Positions 7,635-14,746 of a DNA stretch of 26,904 nt are shown in pieces (the first letter of the stretch is position 1; each line of letters starts with the position of its first letter). Position numbers and translations under genes: made by a program. The notes beneath the pieces are model-generated. The model was not told the origin of the DNA. It saw nothing but the letters and a program-made list of their open reading frames with translations, and did no database searches. This DNA comes from an uncultured Sutterella sp. (GTDB lineage Bacteria; Pseudomonadota; Gammaproteobacteria; Burkholderiales; Burkholderiaceae_F): NCBI GenBank assembly GCA_905212345.1, contig CAJMEC010000021.1, positions 1-26,904 on the forward strand. The letters run 5' to 3'.

Positions 7635-7674
7635 TCCTTTGTATCGTTGATTTCCAACAAAGATTATTTCTCGT
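7624..7674 (+). terminator. Long hairpin spanning the cytochrome b stop codon
   Basis: Positions 7624-7642 pair with 7657-7674, 18 base pairs with a single bulged C, around a 14-nt loop. The left arm contains the last codons and the TAA. There is no U-tract after it, so it may be a Rho-assisted terminator, an mRNA-end stabiliser or a processing site rather than a classic intrinsic terminator. The right arm runs into the first block of the repeat shared with the lpxK leader. Confidence 0.5.
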
Positions 7675-7727
7675 CGGACTACTCTAAACCTCTCAAATCA
7701 GCTTAATACATATTTGATAAAATTAGG
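7668..7727 (+). repeat. Intergenic two-block repeat, copy A (before ribF)
   Basis: Block 1 (7668-7688, containing TCGGACTACTCTAAA) matches 19007-19027 at 19 of 21 bases. Block 2 (7707-7727, TACATATTTGATAAAATT and on) matches 19062-19081 closely. The DNA between the blocks differs in sequence and length (18 nt here, 34 in copy B). In both copies block 1 forms the 3' arm of a hairpin and block 2 contains an extended -10 promoter motif. Confidence 0.6.
7715..7723 (+). promoter_or_regulatory. Extended -10 promoter for ribF
   Basis: TG-A-TAAAAT matches an extended -10 element (five of six bases of TATAAT plus the upstream TG). No -35 is evident, as is normal for this class. It lies 28 nt before the ribF ATG, leaving a leader of about 20 nt without a Shine-Dalgarno sequence. 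The same motif recurs in the lpxK leader. Confidence 0.45.
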
Positions 7728-7751
7728 CGTTTATTTCTGATTTTTCGTGCT

Positions 7752-8735
7752 ATGAAAGTATTTCGAGGGGTTCCTCAGGATCTAAGAAAAATGGACTGTG
7801 CGGTGGCCATCGGCAATTTTGACGGTGTGCATCGCGGCCATCAGGCGCTTTTAGAGGAAGTGGTGCAGGCCGCAGACCTTCGCGGTCTTTTGCCTTGCGC
7901 GGTCACATTCGAACCCCATCCCAAAGAAGTCTACCCTCACGGTCACGAAGTTCTAGCCCGAGTCAACAACATTCGGGATAAGGTGCTCGATATCGGAGCC
8001 TGCGGCATTCAACGCGTCATTTTCCTTAACTTCAATGAGCGCTTAGCCCGTATGAGTCCAAGGCAGTTTGCCGAAGAGATTTTAGTCGAAGGACTGCACG
8101 CTCGTTGGGTTACCGTGGGAGAGGATTTTCATTTCGGCTACAAAGGTCAGGGAAATGTGCAAGATTTAAAGGCGCTTGGTAAGGAACTCGGTTTTGAAGT
8201 CTGGGTTTCTCCTACCCTTTTTCACGGTAAAAGCCGCATCTCCAGTACCCGCTTGAGAAAGGCCCTGCTAGACAATGACCTTTTTGAAGTCACTCAGTTG
8301 CTTGGACACCACTATCACATCACCGGCCGTGTTGTGCATGGTCAGGAATTAGGCCGCACACTGGGTTTCCCAACCATCAATCTTGATTGCATCCCGGTAG
8401 ATAAAAACGGGGAGCCAGCTGTCAAAGGCGTGTACGCCGTATTTGTGCATGGTCTTGCCCCCTATCCGCTGGGGGGTGTGGCAACGATCACCTGCCGTCC
8501 AACGGTGACTGAAGGTCAGCCGAAGAAATACTTGCTTGAAACGCATATTTTTGATTACCACTCCGACTGCTACGGCAAAATTGTTCGCGTGGAATTTTTA
8601 GATAAATTGCGAGACGACAAAAAGTTCGCCAATTTGGATGAATTGAAAGCCGCGATTAACGCTGATGCTCAGAAAGCTCGCGGACTGGTCGGTTTGGCGC
8701 GTTCCGATACGGAACTCACCGAAATGTACGGTTAG
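7752..8735 (+). CDS. ribF: Bifunctional riboflavin kinase / FAD synthetase
   Basis: RibF phosphorylates riboflavin to FMN and then adenylates FMN to FAD, in the cytoplasm. The 327 residues divide into an N-terminal nucleotidyltransferase domain and a C-terminal kinase domain. The first shows GNFDGVHRGHQ (21-31), FEPHP (53-57), VGEDFHFG and SRISSTRLRK (161-170). The second shows GRTLGFPTIN (201-210) with the metal-binding Thr/Asn pair, and GVYAVFV. The length is typical. It is first in the ribF-ileS-lspA order common in proteobacteria, though a hairpin follows its stop. The ATG has no Shine-Dalgarno sequence but sits at the correct family start. Confidence 0.96.
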   Translation: MKVFRGVPQDLRKMDCAVAIGNFDGVHRGHQALLEEVVQAADLRGLLPCAVTFEPHPKEVYPHGHEVLARVNNIRDKVLDIGACGIQRVIFLNFNERLARMSPRQFAEEILVEGLHARWVTVGEDFHFGYKGQGNVQDLKALGKELGFEVWVSPTLFHGKSRISSTRLRKALLDNDLFEVTQLLGHHYHITGRVVHGQELGRTLGFPTINLDCIPVDKNGEPAVKGVYAVFVHGLAPYPLGGVATITCRPTVTEGQPKKYLLETHIFDYHSDCYGKIVRVEFLDKLRDDKKFANLDELKAAINADAQKARGLVGLARSDTELTEMYG

Positions 8736-8772
8736 TGCGAAGCCTATTAAAAATTCGCACGCTTTTGTTTTT
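8735..8772 (+). terminator. Possible terminator between ribF and ileS
   Basis: GTGCGA (8735-8740) pairs with TCGCAC (8755-8760) around a 14-nt A/T-rich loop, followed by GCTTTTGTTTTT. The stem is only 6 bp, so termination may be partial and ribF may still feed ileS. Confidence 0.4.
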
Positions 8773-8810
8773 AACAACCTTGAAGAGTCCGAGGGGACCA
8801 AGGAGATATC

Positions 8811-11660
8811 ATGGCTAAAACTACTGACGATCAAGCCCAAAAGTATCCGCTTAATCTGCCGGATACGCCCTTCCCGATGCGTGGCAATTTACCTGCCCGT
8901 GAACCGAATTGGATCAAAGAGTGGCTTGAAAAAGATATTTACGGTGCTATCCGCAACGCAAAAAAAGGCCGCAAGCATTTTATTTTGCATGACGGTCCTC
9001 CGTATGCCAACGGTGACTTACACTTGGGTCATGGTGTCAACAAGGTTTTAAAAGACATCATTTTGAAATCCCGCACGTTGATGGGATACGACACACCCTA
9101 CGTGCCGGGTTGGGACTGCCACGGCATGCCCATTGAAATTCAAATTGAAAAACTCTACGGTAAAAACCTGCCTATCGTTGAGCTGCAAGCCAAAGCTCGT
9201 CAATACGCCCACGAGCAGGTTGCTCGCCAAATGACCGGTTTCCAACGTTTAGGCGTTTTGGGCGATTGGACCGATCCCTATCTCACGCTTCGCTTCGACA
9301 CCGAAGCTGCTCAAATCCGTGTGCTCGCCAAACTCATGGAAAAAGGCTACGTTTACCGTGGCCTTAAACCCGTGAACTGGTGCTTTGACTGCCAATCAGC
9401 CCTGGCTGAAGCAGAAGTCGAATATAAAGACATTAAAGGCCCCATCATTGACGTGGCTTTCCCCTTGGCCGAAGAAGATAAGGCCAAGGTTGAAGCGATC
9501 TATGGTCATACGCTCGATAAACCCACCTACACGGTGATTTGGACGACGACGCCTTGGACGATTCCTGCCAACCAAGCCTTGAACATGCACCCCGAACTCG
9601 ACTATGCGTTAGTCGATTGCGGCGATCGTTATCTCATCTTGTGCGAAAAGCTGGTTGAAGATTGCCTCAAGCGCTATGAAATGCAAGGCAAGACGGTCGC
9701 AACAGCAAAGGGCCAGGCTTTTGAATTGGTTCGCTTTATGCACCCGCTTTCTCAAATGGATGCGGGCTACAAGCGCTTTAGTCCCGTTGAATTAGCCGAC
9801 TATGTTGATTCAACGGCCGGTACCGGTATTGTTCACTCGGCGCCTGCCTACGGTGTGGACGACTTCTACACCTGCAAGAAGTACGGCATGCACAACGATG
9901 ACATCCTCAATCCGGTGCAAGGCAACGGTGTTTATGCCGATGACCTTCCCCTTTTCGGCGGCTTACATATCTGGAAAGCACAACCGGTTATCGTTGAAAA
10001 ACTGAAAGAATCCGGCAACCTTTTGCACTACGGCACGCAGGTTCACAGCTACATGCACTGCTGGCGCCACAAGACTCCCTTGATCTACCGTGCAACAAGC
10101 CAGTGGTTTATCCGTATGGATAAGAGTAACGATGACACACGTCCTGCGATTGGCACCGAACAGCCCAAGAGCCTACGCGAGGCTGCGCTTGAAGCGGTGG
10201 ATGCCACGAAGTTCTACCCAAGCTGGGGGTACAACCGCCTGCACGCCATGATCGCCAACCGTCCTGACTGGTGTATCTCCCGTCAACGCAACTGGGGTGT
10301 GCCGCTTCCCTTCTTTACCCACAAGGTAACTGGCAAGTTGCATCCGCGCACGCTTGAAATCATGGAAGAAGTCGCCAAACGCGTTGAAAAAGGCGGCATT
10401 GAAACCTGGACTCAGGCTAAAGCAGAAGATTTTATGAGTGCTGAAGAAGCCCAACAGTATGACAAGACCACCGACATTTTGGACGTGTGGTTTGACTCGG
10501 GCTCCACGCACGCTACGGTGGTGCGCGGTTCTCACAAGGATAAACTCGACTTCCCGATCGATCTTTATTTGGAAGGCAGCGACCAACACCGCGGTTGGTT
10601 CCACTCTTCTTTGTTGATCGGCGTGATGCTTGATGACCGCGCCCCGTACAACGCCCTCTTAACGCACGGCTTTACGGTGGACGAACAAGGCCGCAAGATG
10701 AGTAAGAGCTTAGGCAACACGGTGCAGCTCATGGATGCCACGAAGACCTATGGCGCTGAAATTCTGCGCTTATGGGTAGCCTCCACCGATTACTCCGGTG
10801 AATTGAGTTTCGGTAAGACGATCGTCAAACACGTGACGGACTCTTACCGCCGAATCCGCAACACGCTGCGCTTCCTCTTAGCCAACACCAGTGACTTCGA
10901 CATTACCAAGGATGCCGTGAAGCTTGAAGACATGATTGAGCTTGACCGCTGGGCCATCACCCGTGTCGCTCAATTGCAAAAGGAAGTCATTGAACTTTAT
11001 AACGACAACGACTTCCACCCGATCGTGGCGAAACTGCAATCGTTTGCAAGCGATGACTTGGGAAGCTTCTACCTGGATATTCTCAAAGATCGTCTCTACA
11101 CGACCGCCACAACTGGGTTGGCTCGCCGCTCTGCGCAAACCGCCCTTTGGTACATCACCGCGGCTTACCTGCGCTTGATGGCTCCGATTCTCTCCTTTAC
11201 GGCCGAAGAAGCCTTTGCCATCTTTGAACCGGGCAAGTCAGTTTCGATCTTTACTGAAGAATTCTTCAATTTGCCTGAAATCACAGGTGCTGAAGAATTG
11301 CTCGCCAAGTGGGAACGTATCCGCAAGGTTCGCACCGATGTGCAAAAAGAAATCGAAAACTTGCGCACCGAAGGCAAGGTGGGTTCAAGCCTTCAAGCTG
11401 AAGTGGACATCACTGTTGATGGCGATGACTATGAAGCCTTGGCAAGCTTGGGCGACGAATTGCGCTTTGTCATGATCACGAGCCGCGCTGATCTTCATCA
11501 GGGGCCGGCCTCGGTGAGCGTGCATCAATCCGCCGCTCCCAAGTGCGCTCGCTGCTGGCACTACACGGCAACAGTGGGCACGGTGGCCGACCACCCGACC
11601 CTTTGCGCCCGCTGCGCTGAAAACCTTTTCGGTGCCGGTGAAACCCGCCGCTTCGCATAA
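8811..11660 (+). CDS. ileS: Isoleucyl-tRNA synthetase
   Basis: IleS charges tRNA-Ile with isoleucine in the cytoplasm and edits misactivated valine. The 949-residue protein is full length for the bacterial class Ia enzyme. It has the HIGH motif as HLGH (71-74, after DGPPYANGDL), the editing-domain stretch TTTPWTIPANQALN, the DVWFDSGS and GSDQHRGWFHSSL core, KMSKS (629-633), and a C-terminal zinc site of four cysteines (912, 915, 932, 935). This architecture is the mupirocin-sensitive bacterial type. AAGGAG lies 5 nt before the ATG. lspA follows after 9 nt, a conserved pairing. No T-box was seen in the short leader. Confidence 0.98.
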   Translation: MAKTTDDQAQKYPLNLPDTPFPMRGNLPAREPNWIKEWLEKDIYGAIRNAKKGRKHFILHDGPPYANGDLHLGHGVNKVLKDIILKSRTLMGYDTPYVPGWDCHGMPIEIQIEKLYGKNLPIVELQAKARQYAHEQVARQMTGFQRLGVLGDWTDPYLTLRFDTEAAQIRVLAKLMEKGYVYRGLKPVNWCFDCQSALAEAEVEYKDIKGPIIDVAFPLAEEDKAKVEAIYGHTLDKPTYTVIWTTTPWTIPANQALNMHPELDYALVDCGDRYLILCEKLVEDCLKRYEMQGKTVATAKGQAFELVRFMHPLSQMDAGYKRFSPVELADYVDSTAGTGIVHSAPAYGVDDFYTCKKYGMHNDDILNPVQGNGVYADDLPLFGGLHIWKAQPVIVEKLKESGNLLHYGTQVHSYMHCWRHKTPLIYRATSQWFIRMDKSNDDTRPAIGTEQPKSLREAALEAVDATKFYPSWGYNRLHAMIANRPDWCISRQRNWGVPLPFFTHKVTGKLHPRTLEIMEEVAKRVEKGGIETWTQAKAEDFMSAEEAQQYDKTTDILDVWFDSGSTHATVVRGSHKDKLDFPIDLYLEGSDQHRGWFHSSLLIGVMLDDRAPYNALLTHGFTVDEQGRKMSKSLGNTVQLMDATKTYGAEILRLWVASTDYSGELSFGKTIVKHVTDSYRRIRNTLRFLLANTSDFDITKDAVKLEDMIELDRWAITRVAQLQKEVIELYNDNDFHPIVAKLQSFASDDLGSFYLDILKDRLYTTATTGLARRSAQTALWYITAAYLRLMAPILSFTAEEAFAIFEPGKSVSIFTEEFFNLPEITGAEELLAKWERIRKVRTDVQKEIENLRTEGKVGSSLQAEVDITVDGDDYEALASLGDELRFVMITSRADLHQGPASVSVHQSAAPKCARCWHYTATVGTVADHPTLCARCAENLFGAGETRRFA

Positions 11661-11669
11661 GGTTTTTGC

Positions 11670-12161
11670 ATGAGCACAAACTCTCGTCCCGCCCGAGCAT
11701 TATTGCCCTGGGCGGGCGTTTCGGCTCTGGTGTTTATCATTGACTTCGTGACCAAATGGTACTTTGAAAGTCATTTTTATCTTGGTGAATCCAGAGCGGT
11801 CACGTCTTTTTTCAACCTCGTGTTGGCCCATAACACCGGAGCTGCGTTTTCATTTCTCGCAGGCCATGACGGCTGGCAGATGTATCTTTTCGCAGCGATT
11901 GCTTTAGTCGCAGTATTTGTTTGCGCAAAACTCATTATCAAACACTCGCAAGAAGGGCTTTTTTGTCTTGCTCTGTCTTTGATCATGGGCGGTGCGTTAG
12001 GTAATCTCTTTGACCGTATAATTTACGGATATGTGATTGATTTCCTAGATTTTTATTACGGCTATTGGCACTGGCCCGCCTTTAATGTAGCTGACATGGC
12101 CATTGTGGGCGGCGCAGGGCTTTTGATCATTGATAGCCTAACCCATAACTCCTCGGATTAA
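11670..12161 (+). CDS. lspA: Lipoprotein signal peptidase II
   Basis: LspA cuts the signal peptide from prolipoproteins after lipid has been attached to the conserved cysteine; the NlpD-like lipoprotein in this window would be a substrate. The 163-residue protein has four membrane helices. Family motifs are DFVTKW (25-30), NTGAAFSFL (55-63), GNLFDRIIYGYVIDF (111-125) with catalytic Asp124, and FNVADMAI (138-145) with catalytic Asp142. The ATG has AAGG 7 nt upstream. It is followed after 11 nt by coaBC, so ileS-lspA-coaBC is probably one transcript. Confidence 0.97.
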   Translation: MSTNSRPARALLPWAGVSALVFIIDFVTKWYFESHFYLGESRAVTSFFNLVLAHNTGAAFSFLAGHDGWQMYLFAAIALVAVFVCAKLIIKHSQEGLFCLALSLIMGGALGNLFDRIIYGYVIDFLDFYYGYWHWPAFNVADMAIVGGAGLLIIDSLTHNSSD

Positions 12162-12172
12162 AGGACAGTGCG

Positions 12173-13358
12173 ATGCTCTCTGGGCAAAAGATTGTTTTGG
12201 CGGTAACCGGTTCCATTGCTGCTTACAAAAGCTGTGAATTATTGAGATTGCTCATTAAACGAGGCGCTGAAGTGTCTGTCATTATGACTGAGGCCGCGCA
12301 GCGTTTTGTTACACCGCTCAGTTTCCAGGCGCTGGGAGCGAAAAAGGTCTATACGGGCGATTGGGGAGACTCCGCTTCTCCCATTCCGCATATTGAAGCC
12401 ACAAAGGATGCTTCGCTTCTTCTTGTGGCTCCTGCGACGGCCAATATTTTGGCAAAAGCTGCTCAAGGGCTCGCCGACGATCTCTTAAGCGCGGCAATCC
12501 TGGCTGCGCGCTGTCCGGTTGCCTACGCGCCTGCCATGAATACCTTTATGTGGCACAATCAGGCCACTCAGCGCAATGTCACGCAACTGACTCAAGATGG
12601 AGCTATATTCCTAGGCCCGGACTCGGGCGAGCAAGCCTGCGGTGATATCGGTAGCGGTCGCATGCTTGAGCCTGAAGACATCATTGAGCTGCTACAAGGG
12701 GCATTCTCACCGCGCCTGCTCGATCGATGCCGTGTACTCATTACGGCGGGGCCCACCCTCGACCTACGAGCCGATTGATCCGGTTCGAGGTATCACCAAC
12801 CTGTCGTCAGGTAAACAAGGTTTTGCGATTGCTAAAGCGGCCGCTTTAGCAGGCGCAGAGGTGACTTTAATTGCCGGCAAATGCGATTTAAAGACTCCAG
12901 CCGGTGTCAAGCGAATCGATGTAACCACCGCGCGCGAAATGTATGACGCGGTCATGCAAGAAGTCGCTCAGCATGAAATTTTCATCAGCGTGGCCGCCGT
13001 TGCCGATTGGCGCATCGCCAACGTAAGCGATCACAAAATCAAAAAAGAATTTACCGGCGCCCCCGATCTTCAGTTTGAAGAAAATCCGGATATCCTTGCC
13101 AGTGTCGCAGCGCTTGAAAATGCGCCCTATTGTGTAGGTTTTGCAGCAGAAACGGATAGTCTCATTGATAACGCACGGGCTAAGCTGTACCGTAAAAACG
13201 TGCCTTTAATCGTGGCTAATTTGGTTAGCGATGCGATGAATCAGGATACCAATGCCGTCGTCTTTGTTGAACGCGACGCGGCCACGCCTTTGGCCAAAGC
13301 AACCAAAGAGCACATTGCTCAGGCGCTCATAGCCAAAATTGCCCAGGAGGTGAATTAA
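12173..13358 (+). pseudogene. coaBC: Phosphopantothenoylcysteine decarboxylase / phosphopantothenate-cysteine ligase, interrupted by a +1 frameshift
   Basis: CoaBC makes 4'-phosphopantetheine for coenzyme A: CoaB joins cysteine to phosphopantothenate, and CoaC decarboxylates the product using FMN. The CoaC half is intact from 12173: VTGSIAAYKSCELLR, the active-site His in PHIEATKDA, PAMNTFMW, and the flap cysteine in GEQACGDIGSGRM. The ligase half begins VLITAGPT and then breaks: frame 1 runs to TGA at 12776, while YEPIDPVRGITNLSSGK continues in the +1 frame from 12765 to 13358, with AAVADWR and the lysine-rich KIKK. Removing the 7 nt at 12758-12764 would give a normal 392-residue protein. 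CoA is essential, so this is a sequencing error, a programmed or tolerated shift, or split expression. AAGGA precedes the ATG by 7 nt. Confidence 0.85.
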
Positions 13359-13822
13359 TGCGAAAGCGTTTCGATCCTTCTTACTTGGAACCCAAAGATG
13401 GGGACTTTGCAAGCTTTGTTGAAAAACTCAATCAAAAAAGCGTTCAAGAATTAAAAGCTTTGCAAGTCAACGATGAGCAGATGCGCGAGCAGATTAACGA
13501 TGAGTTAAACGGCGCGGCTTCCGGTGTTTGGACTTCTCCTGACATCGATCCCACTCCGATTCATCGCGACACGGTCATCAATCAACCGGAAGATGCTTTT
13601 AAAGTGGATTCGTCTGTCGCCCAAAACCCGTCATCCGCTTCTCGCGACAAGCTCAGTCGTGCAGGCTCTGCCTCGACTTTTCTTCTAATCTTTGCGGGTT
13701 TTGCCCTCTTTTTCTATGGCGGCATGACTGGCGATGAAGAACTGATCGCCACGGCCGTCTTTTTAGTTTTATTCTCTATTTTTTCAAATGTTATCCGTCA
13801 GAAACGAAACCGCCGGAGATAA
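13358..13822 (+). CDS. Small membrane protein of unknown function between coaBC and dut
   Basis: I do not recognise this 154-residue protein. The first 100 residues are polar and mostly acidic, with a possible helical stretch (about 20-50, NQKSVQELKALQVNDEQM) and a Ser/Pro-rich linker. Two closely spaced hydrophobic segments follow (about 106-121 and 128-145), joined by a short GGMTGDEE loop, with a basic tail, so both ends probably face the cytoplasm. Its ATG overlaps the coaBC stop by 1 nt, with AGGAGG 7 nt upstream, and dut starts 4 nt after its stop. It is therefore a genuine translated member of this operon. No catalytic motif is seen. Confidence 0.8.
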   Translation: MRKRFDPSYLEPKDGDFASFVEKLNQKSVQELKALQVNDEQMREQINDELNGAASGVWTSPDIDPTPIHRDTVINQPEDAFKVDSSVAQNPSSASRDKLSRAGSASTFLLIFAGFALFFYGGMTGDEELIATAVFLVLFSIFSNVIRQKRNRRR

Positions 13823-13826
13823 TCTC

Positions 13827-14273
13827 ATGAAAGTCGATGTCAAAATCCTTGATCCCCGTGTTAAAGACAAAATGCCGACCTATGCCACTACGGGCTCTGC
13901 GGGTCTTGATTTAAGAGCCATATTGGATGAGCCGCTAACACTCAATCCCGGTGAAACTCGCTTGATTAAAACCGGTCTTGCCATTCACCTGGCCGATCCG
14001 GGTTACGCCGCCTTGATTCTTCCTCGCTCAGGCTTGGGCCACAAACATGGCATTGTTTTGGGGAATTTAGTGGGATTGATTGACTCGGACTATCAAGGTG
14101 AATTGATGGTTTCCACCTGGAACCGAGGACAAGAAGCTTTTACGATTGAACCTATGGAACGCATCGCGCAGTTAGTCGTTGTGCCCGTTGTTCAAATGCA
14201 AATGAACGTAGTAGATGATTTTGAGACTTCGGATCGTGGAGCCGGCGGTTTTGGTTCAACCGGTAAAGCATAA
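13827..14273 (+). CDS. dut: Deoxyuridine 5'-triphosphate nucleotidohydrolase (dUTPase)
   Basis: Dut splits dUTP to dUMP and pyrophosphate, keeping uracil out of DNA and supplying dTMP synthesis. The trimeric family's five motifs are present in order in the 148 residues: TTGSAGLDLRA (21-31), PRSGLGHKHG (66-75), GNLVGLIDSDYQGEL (79-93) with the catalytic Asp, ERIAQLV (111-117), and RGAGGFGSTG (137-146) at the flexible C-terminus. A longer frame begins at 13788 inside the preceding gene. The ATG at 13827 is chosen because it has GGAG 8 nt upstream and the normal family start. coaBC-dut linkage is widespread. A strong terminator follows. Confidence 0.97.
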   Translation: MKVDVKILDPRVKDKMPTYATTGSAGLDLRAILDEPLTLNPGETRLIKTGLAIHLADPGYAALILPRSGLGHKHGIVLGNLVGLIDSDYQGELMVSTWNRGQEAFTIEPMERIAQLVVVPVVQMQMNVVDDFETSDRGAGGFGSTGKA

Positions 14274-14300
14274 AAATGCGGTTTAAATTCAACATTGCAG

Positions 14301-14338
14301 CCCGAAATGAGAAATTTTCCCATTTCGGGTTTCTTTTT
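14301..14338 (+). terminator. Intrinsic terminator after dut
   Basis: CCCGAAATG (14301-14309) pairs with CATTTCGGG (14321-14329) and is followed by TTTCTTTTT. The 11-nt loop can pair further (GAAA with TTTC). This is a strong, orthodox terminator closing the ileS-dut transcript. Confidence 0.9.
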
Positions 14339-14446
14339 GATAATTGCCCATCTCGGCTTCGTTAAAGACTTTAAACGCCATTTCCACGCCTTAGAATTTC
14401 TCAAAAAAACCTACCCAAGCCGTTGTAATAAGCCTATGATGAAACT

Positions 14447-14490
14447 GAAAGCAGACAAAATAGAACTCTCTCTAGTTTGCCTATGCTTTC
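14447..14490 (+). promoter_or_regulatory. Hairpin in the leader of the cold-shock gene
   Basis: GAAAGCA (14447-14453) pairs with TGCTTTC (14484-14490); inside it CAAA pairs with TTTG and TAGA with TCTA around an ACTCTC loop. That gives 15 pairs broken by small internal loops. It ends just before the AAAGGA ribosome binding site. Cold-shock mRNAs often have temperature-sensitive leaders, so an RNA thermosensor role is plausible. No clear promoter was found in the 14339-14446 stretch. Confidence 0.4.
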
Positions 14491-14506
14491 TTTGAAAGGA
14501 TGTTGT

Positions 14507-14737
14507 ATGAATTCCGGTACTGTTAAATGGTTCTCGGATGCCAAAGGTTACGGGTTCATTATCCCCGATGGTCAGGATCGTGAAGTGTTTGTTCATTTCC
14601 GCTCCATTGAAATGCCCGGTCGCAAGACCCTGCAAACCAATCAGCGGGTAGAGTTTGAATTCGAACAATCCGAACGCGGATTGCACGCCACTCGTGTGGT
14701 ACCCCTGCCTATGAAAACCGAAGACGCTGCAAGCTAG
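14507..14737 (+). CDS. Cold-shock domain protein (CspA family)
   Basis: This 76-residue single-domain protein binds single-stranded RNA or DNA and probably acts as an RNA chaperone. The RNA-binding motifs are both present: KGYGFI (13-18, RNP1) and VFVHF (27-31, RNP2), after the family opening GTVKWFSDAKGYGFI. The loop after RNP2 (RSIEMPGRKTL) and the tail (PLPMKTEDAAS) are a little unlike E. coli CspA, and closer to CspD-like betaproteobacterial proteins. The ATG at 14507 has AAAGGA 7 nt upstream; an in-frame ATG at 14477 lies in the leader hairpin and is rejected. A DUF192 gene follows 9 nt later, a neighbourhood known in Burkholderiales. Confidence 0.94.
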   Translation: MNSGTVKWFSDAKGYGFIIPDGQDREVFVHFRSIEMPGRKTLQTNQRVEFEFEQSERGLHATRVVPLPMKTEDAAS

Positions 14738-14746
14738 AGGATTGTT

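Noticed and set aside
8736..8810. T-box riboswitch before ileS
   Set aside because: The gap is far too short and has no T-box sequence; these are typical of Gram-positive bacteria.
10173..10604. 143-codon open frame antisense to ileS
   Set aside because: It lies wholly inside ileS, has no ribosome binding site and no recognisable domain; it is a by-product of ileS codon use.
12642..12764. Upstream extension of the CoaB-half reading frame, starting at GTG 12642
   Set aside because: It is an out-of-frame reading of the CoaC domain; real CoaB similarity begins only at 12765.
14477..14506. Earlier in-frame ATG for the cold-shock gene
   Set aside because: It lies in the leader hairpin, has no ribosome binding site and adds residues not found in the family.
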